From assembly GCA_028288485.1 (NCBI GenBank), contig JAQBNO010000197.1, forward strand, positions 1 to 42,144: DNA of 42,144 bases, in the 5' to 3' direction. This DNA comes from Segetibacter sp. (GTDB lineage: Bacteria > Bacteroidota > Bacteroidia > Chitinophagales > Chitinophagaceae). The position numbers were made by a program, and so were the translations under genes. Below, piece after piece: positions 8,201 through 20,200 of this stretch. How positions within the stretch are numbered: the first letter of the stretch is position 1; each line of letters opens with the position of its first letter. The notes below the pieces were generated by a model. The model saw only the letters and a list, made by a program, of their open reading frames with translations, was not told the origin of the DNA and searched no databases.

Positions 8201-11200
8201 AGTCACACCGCTTCCTAATAAGACGGTTACTTTCCCATTTTCCGGGTCACTATCTTTTGTTCCATCGCTACCAATCGAATCAACTGAAGCGATATAACCT
8301 AAAGGAGTAGTAAATGCTAATGTATAAGTACCTGCAGCGAGGCCAGCAAAAGAATATAAACCTGAAGCGTTCGTGCTCGTACTCAATGTTAAGCCGTTTG
8401 AACTGGTGATAAAGACTGACACACCTGCAATTCCTGTTTCGCCGGTATTTTGTACACCATTACCATTTGCATCGTTAAAAACAAAGTCACCAATAGTACT
8501 GGTTCCGTTTAAACCTATGTCTAAAGTAGCATTATCACCGGTTAAATCGATGCTGTTAGTTCTTACTTCAGAGCCCGACAACCGGACACCGTTGTTATCA
8601 TTATCAGTTCCGTTACCGGTATTTGCGACCGAATTAAGACCGAGTGTAAATCCTGCAGGTAGTACTACCCCTATTAAATACCGTGTTTTCGACAGGCTGG
8701 TAAATACGTAACCGCCCCTTACATCTGAAACAGTAGTTGCGATAGCTGCACCATCGGCTATATTGTCAGCATTTGCGTCGGTATATAAATTCACTGTTGC
8801 CCCGGCTATTGGCGCTTCACCAGCATCATAAAAACCATTACGATCAAAGTCGTACCAAACTGCATCACCTAAAGTTAAGGTGTTGAAATTCCGCCAGTCA
8901 CGATTAGGATCAGAAGTATATGTGCGTATCAGTGTTACGTTAGAACCTGCAGGGCTTGGCCCGGCGAAACTGCCGTTACTACCCATTCTATTTACAGATA
9001 CGTTCTCATAACTGGTGGCAGTTCCTGCCGTATTAACATCGAAAATATCAAATTCATTAACCAATCCGTCCCCATCGGTATCAACCATATTTATAGTAGC
9101 CTGGTTAAGGGTATTGATTTTTGAGGCTTCATTTAAATCGGGCAAGGCATCATTATCGGAATCTGTATCCAGGTAATCCGGTATCCCATCGCTGTCATGG
9201 TCGTAAGGGGTAATACCTGCTGCACCAAAGGTTCCTGAAGTAGTTCCATATACATCGGCCAAACCATTGTTATCAGTGTCTGTCCCCGCCGGCACTTGGT
9301 AAGTGTTTGTCGACTGGCCTTCTATGTTATCACTGATGCCATCATCATCACTGTCAATATCCAAATAATTTGCAGCGCCGCTGCCGTCAGTATTGCTTAA
9401 CACAAGCGTAGTCTGGTATTGAACTGAAGTAGCCCAACCATTAACCGATGTGCCGGTTACAATACCATTGGAAATAGTTACCAGGCCGGTAAAACCAGCC
9501 TCGATTGCATCTACAATGCCATCTCCATCACTGTCGAGGTCATAAGGATTTGGATAACCCATCTGATCGGTGTTTTTGTTAGGGTAACTATCTGCCCTGC
9601 CATCGTCATTAGCGTCAGGACCGGTAATTATTAAAGCTCCGGACGTTTCATTGGCATCGTTGAAACCGTTGCCATTTGTATCGCCGAATGCATTGATACT
9701 TCCATCATTGTTCGAATCGCTTCCGCCTGCTTCTACAATATCAGGAATGCCGTCGTTATCACTATCCAGGTCTTTCGTATTCTCCCTTCCATCGCTGTCA
9801 AAATCTTTAAAGCCCAGTCCCTGTCCACTACCGGCTGGACCGCTATTGTTGGCATCAAGATTCTGGGACAAACCATCGCCGTCGGTATCTGTAAAATTAT
9901 CTATGATGCCATCGCCGTCTGCATCCACACCAAAAGCTTCCACTACATCAGGAATTCCATCGTTGTCAGTATCAGCATCAAGATGATCTGGTATTCCGTC
10001 AACATCAGTGTCTAACGATGCAACCGAGCCGGATGGATTTAAGGTACCAATGTCAGGATCGCGGTAATTGATAATACCATCCATGTCATCATCCCCTCCC
10101 GGGTCGCTTCCGCCAGGCAAACAACTAAAATTGGTAGCGCCATTGCCACATATTTCTACAAAATCTGTAATACCATCATTTTCATCGTCGATATCATCAA
10201 TATCAGCAATGCCGTCTCTATCGGTGTCGATAAGAAGTTGCATCAGGGCCGTTCCGGTGGTCAACGATTCTCTATCAGCATTATCTACCGAATAATAATC
10301 AAAGACAACATTTACAAAGCCGGCAATAGGGTCAACAGTTACCGGTTGGGTCGGTTGTCCTGCTGCGTTCGCAGGAATAATCAGACCAGTCAGAGGAAAA
10401 GTAGCATTAGTGTATTCGATACCGTTTACGGTAAGTTTAGTGACGTGTTCGGGGAATATAGTAAGCCGGATCCTGGAAATAGTTCCGGGAGACGGATCGC
10501 TGCCGACCGCAATATTGGTAAACGTATTGGCCGGAATAGCAACAGTTTGAAGTCCGCCTGAGTAAGTAACAAAGTTTTTTCCACTACCAACAGAAGGCAG
10601 TCTTTCAATGCCGAAATTAACCCCGGTAATATTAGCCAACTCTGTTTTTACAGCAATGGAAGAAGTAGGAGCGCCTGCTTTATTACCCGATCCTGCGCCG
10701 TTAATGGTCCCGTAGGCATCACCAACGCTAACCCATCCTGCCGGTAGTTTGGCAGATGTAGGTGCTTTTGTATAAAGTGCAGAATCAATGGTGGAAAGTA
10801 AAACGTTATAATTTACAAAAACGTCTGCCAAAGGAAAGGAATAAGCGCCCGTAGTGCTATTTACAGTTGTTTTAAATGCGACGTTTCCTGCTGTGTCTAC
10901 CAGGTAAGCAAAAACAGGAACACCGGACGGAGATCCAATACCTGTACCATCTACAAGTCCGTCTGTTAAACCATTCGCATCATTGTATAGATTTCCACTT
11001 ATGGTCATGCTGTTTTTTACAATACCAAACGCGAAAGGAAACGCACAGGTTCCGCCACTATTGGCTGTTAGCGCATTTTGCGAAGCGGTCGTAAATTGAT
11101 AATATGGAATAATAGCTGCAGTATCAACTTTTGTTATATAACATTGCGGATACTTAAGATAAGTAATGGAAACATTATCAATAAAGATTTCATCACTCTC

Positions 11201-14200
11201 ATCAACATTCGCATTTGTCAAGAACCTGATATAAGTATTGGCTGAAGTATAAGGAGTGATATTTTGGTTGAATATACTAACATATGAAGGATCAATTGAA
11301 CCATCGCCTGAAATGGTATAAACAGTACTCCAGGTAGTTCCGTTTGTAGACGCCTGTACAAGAACATCTTCTCCGCCGGCTAATGATGCTGTTGCGCGGC
11401 GGTAAGAAAAAGTCAGGAATGCGGCAGTTGATCCGCTAAGATTTAACCTACGGATGGCAGCTACATTGTTATCCTTGAGCCGCAGCGCGTAACCTAATAA
11501 ACCATCCCTAACTATCTCCGCATCTGTATTTACGTAGGGTTGGGCGGGGGTTACACAAAAGCCGGTCGAAGCAGGATCTCCTGAATCTGTCCAGTTCGTC
11601 AACCATGCGGTCGTTCCATCTGAACCTGCCGCACAGGTGCTGGTTCCACCGGGACCATCAAAATCGTCCTCCGTTGACTTTTCCGGATAGGTTAAAAAGA
11701 GGTAGGAACCCGACGCATCAGTCAACACAGAATCTTTAAGCTCAGATGGATTTATCGTTCCACTACAATTTGCATCTGTATATAAATATAGTTTAGCGTT
11801 CGGAAATCCATCTCCACCATCGTTATTCAACCCGTCCTTATTTTTATCTAGAAAGAGCTGGCCCGAAATAAGGTTTTGGTTAGTAGGCGTAGGACATGCA
11901 TCTACCTTTATAATTACCCTTGCCATGTCGCACACTATTGGGCTAGGGGTTGAACAAACATTGTACTCCAGCGTATCTAAACCAATGAATCCCTGCTTTG
12001 GCCTGTATAAAAGCGTGCCGTTAGCATTTGCACTTACCGTTCCGTTTTTGGGCTGTAAATAGCCGGCGGTGATGACTGAAGCCGGATCAATTTCGGCCTG
12101 GAAGCCGTTATCATTTTTTAATATATCAATAGTTACCGGGCGATTGGTTAATGTAAAGGCGTTGTCGTCATTGGCAAGAACAAGCTTGAAGGCACAAAAT
12201 GGCTGAATAGTATAACCAATGTCCCAGCCGGGGTTCGCCACAGGTGCTAATGAAGGATCTTCTCCATAAACTGCAGCTATTTTTGTACCATCGCAGGTAT
12301 AAATCGCAATACCGCTTTGATCCCTGTCCGGGTCCAAAACTTTACTGTATTTGAGTGCATTTAACGTAAATGTTACGTCATAATGCAATCCACACGGACT
12401 AACGCTTCCCCCATTCAGAACATCGCCGTCGTATTTAACATAGATTCTTGTGTTATTAGCCGGGGTTACCCATACAGGGTTATAATTACCGGTACCATCA
12501 GTTGAACCTGGCGCCCAGGCTAGCGTAGCATAAGTGGTTAGCCTTGGTTCGGAAATCAGGTTGAAGGACCAGTCATAATTTGGACCATTAAGATTTGTTG
12601 TAGAACCAGGAGAATATGAGCCGACAATTTCTATGGCTGTAAAAGCTTCTCCCGTCGGGTTTACAAACTTATAGGTATTGGTAGTCGAAAGCGCAAGAGG
12701 GAAACGCACTACTGTTTTAGCAGGTAAATTAATGATACCAGTGGCAGGAGCGCCCGACGTCCAGGTGACTCTAAGCGGTCTGCTAAGACTGTTATACAAC
12801 ATTACAACAGCAGAGTCAGGTGATCTGGTGGTGGGCACCGGAGTATAGTAGACATTGGAATACCAGGTCGCCGGGAAAATAGGGACCTCACGGGATGAAA
12901 AACCATCTACACCACCAAAATGAAGGTCAACACCTATTAGGGCATTACTGGCAATCGTAGCACCATTTAGTACTCCCCCGTTTACAAGAAGAGACTGACC
13001 TTCATTTAAAACAGTGTTTGTTTCAAAAGTACCATTATTGTCTTTATCAATATTAACAGTAGTGTTATTAAAAGCAGCGCGAATAAATAAAGCAGTATAC
13101 CTGAAATCACGGCTGTTAAAGTTTTGCCCTACAGGAATAGTAAACGATTGCCCGAATTCGGTAGTCGACGAAATATTCGTTTTCATTGCCTGCACACCAA
13201 AATATGTCGGTTCGCCTAACGCCTGTGTCATGGTAATTTGGCCGGAAGAATAAATTTTGTCTTTGCCGTCATAATAAATATTAGCTGGATTTCTCGGAGT
13301 TACATCCATTGTATTATCTAAGACTATGCTTCCGCCGGCAGGAATAATATCATTAGGATATCCCGGTGCAATTCCATTGAATGGATTACCATCGCCCCAA
13401 ATAACTGTAGTAGTATTTGTTGGACTTAGGATATTACCCTCATACCCGTCTTCCCAATGATCCCATATAACAGTCATATTTGGATAGGGGATTTTCAAGC
13501 TAATAATAGTCCTGATATCGTTAATAGTAATCCCGGCATTTTGGGATGCTAATAAAGCAGTACGGGCATCCTGCTCCGGGTATGGAACATAATACACATG
13601 GCTCTTTGCGGCATCAGCACACGGATCTATAAGAGTGGGATCAATCTCGATATAGACTTTTCCTGTGGTACATAAAGGAGTTGGCGAAGTAAGATCACAT
13701 ACCTGGTAGGTAAGTGTATCCCTTCCCGCAAAAATACCGTTAGGTAAATACACGATCTTCCCGCCCGAAAGAAGGGCACTTCCGTTATTAGGTTGATTGG
13801 TAATAGTTAAAGATGATGGATCAAGATTATTATTAGGGTCATAATCATTGTCGAGCACATCGAGGAGTAAAGGTGCTCCTCCTGCACCGACTGCAGAATC
13901 CGTCATCGCCACTGGCGGGCAAGTTGTACAAAAATAAAAGCTGCTTCCCCTTAACGATCTTACTTTGTTTTCGTAGCCTTCTTTCGCTATCCCTAAAATA
14001 TTATAATTCCCACTCGCCCCTGTTGTATTCCAGGCAAATTCATACGTACGTGTACAACCGGCAGTAGCCACCAATGTTGCAGTAGTTGTACCGCCAATTG
14101 GTGTAAAGCTGAAATTCAAACCAGTGATATCACTTGCACCAAACGGGTCTGATACAGTTGCCCTTATATATTTGTTGCCACCTGGCACAGCACTGACTAT

Positions 14201-17200
14201 AACACTTCCACCAGGATAAGGCGCAGTGTATACATCTAAATTTGTGATTTCAATATATGTAGATACAGGCAAATCAATTTTTGAAGGTTGGTTTTTACTA
14301 TCGTATTGAATGGTAAAATCTACGCCGGCCTGAGCAGTTACTATATCAAGCGTTATTGCCTGTCCTGCCGGAATGGTTACATCTGCTCCAAGCATCCCAT
14401 CCCATGTAATAATTCCTGTACTGCTGTTGTAAGACGCGTTGTTAAGTGTGATGATATTAGTTGTGCCATATTGAAGCGAAGCAGTAATAGCTGGATTTGC
14501 CGGCATTGTACCGTTTACTACCGCTATATAAGTACTAACAACAACGGGGTTTGCTGCTTTTATTTTTAACGGAGTACAAAGTAGAGGAGATTGAGTAAAC
14601 GTAGTAGTTGTAAGGCCATTAAGTGCAGGCTTGAGAGACAAGGCTATTTGAAACCATAGGTTTGGATTAGTACTTGTTCCCCACGACATTGTTACGCTTG
14701 GCGCCCCGGCCCTGGTGCTACCGGCGCCGGTCATATTAAAAGTACCCCTGATATTCCATCTCGCAGTTTGCCCGCCACTTGGGGTTGCAGTGGGGTTATT
14801 ATCGATACCTACCACATCATAAACCAGTTCATTATTAGCAGACACTATAGTAGTGATTGGCGTACTATTGCCTGAATTTGTAACGGGTGCACGATAGGGA
14901 TTAGTTTGATCAACCCCGAAAAAAGTAGTAACCCCGGCTTTAATACTTCCATTACTGCTAGTGTTGATTACAACATTAGCCGAACCTAAAGGAGGATTTT
15001 TTAACTGCCAGATTTCGACACTTGGCCTTCCTGTTCCCGTAGCAGATACCAGTGTTAAATTTTGCCCTGCATAAGTTATCCCGGTTACACTAGTTTCCAG
15101 TGCAACGCCAACCAACATATAACGGTTATTGCCGGCACCTGTAACAAAATTAGGAATGACAAGACTGGTTCCTGACGTTGAGCCTGAAGCCGTATTGTCA
15201 ATAGAAATGCTGCTGCTTATACCGGTAGTGCCTAATGTTGCAGTACTGGCAGTTGTAATATCATTTGTTGCAACCGGGTCGATGCGGTCAAGTGACTGGG
15301 AAGGATCAGAAAGATACAGTTGCTTTGTTACTATAGAAGCGTTCATGCTGACCGTATGGGTAGAAGTCGCTGTACCGTTACAGCCGGGCGCACTCGCAGT
15401 TATAATGGTTGTATTGTTCCAACTTGCTACATAGGTTACATCTCCGGTTAAAGCGTTAATGGTATTGCCACCACTTAAACTGGCCGCGTCCAAACTATAC
15501 GTTACTGCTGCGCCGTTGTTTGCAGTAGCTGAATAGCGTACAGTACCTGCTGCCTGGAGACGTGAAGACACATCTCCCATTGCAAAAGTTGGGGTGCCAT
15601 TTGAACTCGTTGTTACTGTATGTATCGCAGTTCTCAAACCATTACATCCTGTTGCACTTGCGGTAATTGTCGATGTCCCTATCCAGTCTCCCAGGTAGGT
15701 TACGGCTCCCGTTGCAGGGTTAATAGTATTACCGGCCGATGTACTTCCAGCATCCAGGCTATAAGTAACACCTGAATTAAAGCTTTCCGATCCTGTATAG
15801 GTTACGGTTCCCGGGCTCTGGCAACGGGATGATGTGGAGCCGGATAAAAAATTCGGCGTTCCATCGGGTGTAATTGTTACAGTATGCTGCGCGGTAGCGG
15901 GACCATTACAACCTGCAGCACTTGCAGTAATAACAGTAGTGCCCTCCCAGGTGCCGGAAAAGGTAACGGCACCAGTAGTTGAAACTATTGTGCAACCACC
16001 GGCTAAACTTGCTGCATCAAGGCTATATGTAATACCGCTTGTATTTGGGGCAGTTGCAGTATACGTTGTGGTTGCAACACTTTCGCAACGGGTGGAAGTT
16101 GCGCCTATTGAAAAAACAGGCGTTCCAACTGTTTGCAAAGTTGTTACCGTATGTACTGAAGATCGGGGGCCGTTGCAACCCGTTGCGGTTGCGGTAATTG
16201 TTGAAGAACCTGTCCATGTGGCTACAAAAGTTACAGCACCCGTTACTGTATTGATTGAATTACCCCAGTTTGTACTTGCAGCATCTAAGCTATAAGTCAA
16301 ACCTGTATTGTTCGTCGATGTTGCAGAATATATTGTAGTTCCTGCAGCCTGGCATCGGTTAGAGGATGCACCCAATGCAAAAACCGGCGTTCCAACTGTC
16401 GGTGTAATCGTAACAATATGATTTGCTGCCAGGGGACCGAAACAGCCTGCAGCACTGGCGGTTATCGTTGATGTGCCGCTCCATCCGGCAGCATATGTAA
16501 CGTCACCGGTTGTTGCATTAATTGAATTTCCACCTGCGCGGCTTGCTGCATCGAGCAAATAAGTTATTCCTGAAGTATTTGTAGCTGCAGCAGAATAATT
16601 TACAATTCCTGCTCCCTGGCAACGAGTGCTGGCATTACCGGATACAAATACCGGCGTTGTTACCGGCGGAATAATATTCACCGTATGCGTAGCAGTAGTT
16701 GGCCCGTTACAACCGGCCGCTGTTGCTGTAATAATGGTTGTGCCGTTCCAGGTTGCCGTATAAGTTACCTGGCCGTTTGTTCTGATGATATTGCCAGCAG
16801 CAGCACTGGGCCCATCCAGGCTATAAGTTATACCTGTAGTATTATTTGCAGTGGCTGTATAAGTAACGTTTGCTGCTCCCTGGCAACGAACAGAGGAGGA
16901 ACCTAAAGTAAAAACTGGCGTGGTAACAGAAGAAGTACTGCTTACTGTATGGTTAGCAGTTCTCGGCCCATTACAACCGGTGGCATGGGCCGTGATAGTT
17001 GAAGAGCCTACCCATCCTGTTACATACGTTACACTTCCGTCAGTCGCATCAATAGTATTACCTGCAGCTATACTTGTAGCATCCAGGGTGTAAGTAATAC
17101 CCGTTGAATTGTTGGCCGTTGCGGTATATCTTACCGTAGTAGCTCCCTGGCAGCGGGTTGAATTAGATCCAAAAGCAAATACAGGAGTACTAACTGTTGG

Positions 17201-20200
17201 AGTGATAGTTATCGTGTGTACAGAAGTAACCGGTCCATTACAACCTGTTGCTGTCGCAGTTACGGTTGAAGTGCCCGTCCATGCGGCATCAAACTGAACA
17301 TCACCGGTATTAGGATCATAGTTATTGTTACCAAAATTAAAAGTTGTATTGTCGAGCCTGTAGGTTATCCTGGTAGAGTTGGTAGCTGTTGCAGCATATC
17401 TTACAACCCCGCTTCCCTGGCACCTGACGGAAGTTGCACCTAGTGTAAAAACAGGTGTACCTACAGTCGGTACGACCGTTACTGTATGGGTGGCGGTTTT
17501 TGGCCCGCTGCAGCCCTGGGCAGTTGCAGTTATGATGGAAGTTCCTGTCCACCGGGCAACATAGGTTACAGTTCCGGTAGCCGGGTTTATAGAATTACCC
17601 CCGTCAAGGCTATTGTTGTCAAGAGTGTAGGTAATACCGGTGGTTGTAGTAGCTGTGGCAGTATAGGTTACATTTGCTGCTCCCTGGCAACGAGCCGACG
17701 TTGCTCCGGCATTAAAAACGGGAGTACCAACTGTCGCTATTACGGTAACAGTGTGCGTTGAAGTTCTTGGACCATTACATCCGGTTGCAGAGGCAGTGAT
17801 CGTTGAAGTGCCTGCGTATCCTGCTACAAAAGTTACATCTCCTGTAGCTGCATTTATGGCATTTCCGGCGGCCCTGCTCGTCCCGTTAAGACTATAGGTA
17901 ATTCCCGTAGTATTGGTTGCGGTAGCGTTATAATTTACTGTTCCGGCTCCCTGGCAACGACTGGAAGTTGTTCCCAAATCAAAAACAGGTAAACCTACTG
18001 TTGGTGTGATTGTAACAGTATGTGTTGAAGTTTGCGGCCCGTAACAACCCGCAGCACTTGCGGTTACTGTGGAAATACCGCTCCAGGCTGCTACATAAGT
18101 TACTGCTCCGGTAGCTGAATTTATCGTATTGCCGCCGGTTATACTTGCAGTATCCAGGGTGTAGGTAATTGCCGTAGCATTATTTGCAGTAGCGGCATAA
18201 GTTACTGTGCCGGCGCCCTGGCAACGAACGGATGTTAAGCCTGAGGCAAAAACAGGTACTGTTACGGAACCGTTCACCGTAACTGTATGATTTGAAGTAG
18301 AAGGTCCGTTACAACCGGTCGCCGTGGCAGTTATGATTGTAGTCCCTATCCAGGCTGCATTATAGTTAACATCCGCTGTTAAAGAATCAATAGAATTACC
18401 TGCAGCAATACTGCTTGCATCAAGGCTATAGGTTATGCCAGTTGAAGTTGTGGCTGTAGCTGAGTAGTTTACAACGCCCGGCCCGTAACAACGGTTAGAG
18501 GTAGCGCCCAGGTTAAAAACCGGTCTTCCTACCGTAGGAGTGATAGTGACCGTGTGTGTTGAAGTTTTAGGGCCGTTACAACCAGCAGCACTGGCAGTTA
18601 TTGTTGAAGTTCCACTCCATCCGGCAGCATAGGTTACTATACCGGAAGTTGAATGAATTGTATTGCCAGCAGATCTGCTTGAAAAATCAAGCGTATATGT
18701 AATACCAGTAGTGTTGGTAGCTGTAGCTGTATAAGAAACTGTCCCTGCACCTTGGCATCGGACAGATGTTGAGCCTGAAGAAAAAATGGGCACACCAACA
18801 GTCTGGGTTGTTGTTGCCGTATGCATTGAAGTGGATGGGCCGTTACAGCCTGTTGCAAGTGCAGTAATTATTGAAGTTCCTGTCCAGGCAACATCATAGG
18901 TTACGATACCAGTAACTGCGTCTATTACATTACCACCACTTACACTGGCTGCGTCGAGTTGGTAGGTGATGCTTGTATTATTAGTAGCCGTTGCCTGGTA
19001 AGTTACTGTACCTGCTCCCTCGCATCTTGTAGAAGTTACTCCAATAATAAAAACCGGAGTACCAACTGTTGGCGTAACAGTTACAGTGTGTGTTGCAGTT
19101 TTAGGGCCATTACAACCAGCAGCACTGGCTGTAACAACGGTTGTTCCGCTCCAGCTTGCAGAATATGTTACTTCGCCCGTAGTTGCGTTAATAGTATTTC
19201 CGCCGGTTATACTTGCATCATCCAGGCTGTAGCTAATGCCGGTAGTTGTCGTTGCTGAAGCATCATACGTCATCAGCCCTGCTCCCTGGCAACGTGTTGA
19301 AGCTCCCCCGAGCGAAAAAACGGGTGTCCCTACTGTAGGCGTGATGGTAACAGTATGTGATGTACTTTGTGGACCGTAACAACCGGCTGCAGTTGCAGTA
19401 ATTGTTAAAGTGCCTGTCCATGCTGCTGAATAAGTTACCGCACCTGACGATGCATTAATAGTATTTCCACCTGAAGTGCTGGTTGTATCGATACTGTAGG
19501 TGATACCGGTAGTATAAGAGGCAGAAGCTGAATAAGTTACTGTTCCGGGTGCCTGGCATATAACAGATGTGGTACCAAGTGAAAATACAGGTGCCGTTAC
19601 AGAACCACTGACAATAACAGTATGGTTAGCTGTTCTCGGACCATTACAGCCGGCAGCACTTGCAGTGATAACCGTAGTTCCTGCCCAGGTGTTAACATAA
19701 TGAACATCTCCTGTTAACGTGTCGATCGTATTTCCGGCTGCTAAACTGCCCGCATCAAGGCTATAAGAAATGCCAGTGGTGTTAGTAGCAGTTGCGGAAT
19801 AATTAATTGTTTCAGTTGCATGGCAACGGCTTGATGAAGCACCTATTGCAAAAACAGGCACACCTACGGTAGGGGTTATGGTTACAGTATGATTGGCAGT
19901 AGCGGGACCATTACAACCGGCTGCACTTGCAGTAATCGTTGAAGTGCCGCTCCAGCCTGCGTCGTAAGTCACCGCCCCTGTTGCCGCATTTATCGTGTTA
20001 CCCCCGGTCCTGCTGGGTCCATCAAGGGTATAAGTAATACCTGTCGTATTTGTTGCAGAAGCGCCATAAGAAACAGTTGCTGCTCCCTGGCAGCGCGTTG
20101 ACGTTAAATCCAGGAAAAAGACGGGTATACCAACTGTAGCTGTTATTGTAACAGTATGGGTTGAAGTTTTGGGACCGTTGCAACCTGTAGCAGTCGCGGT

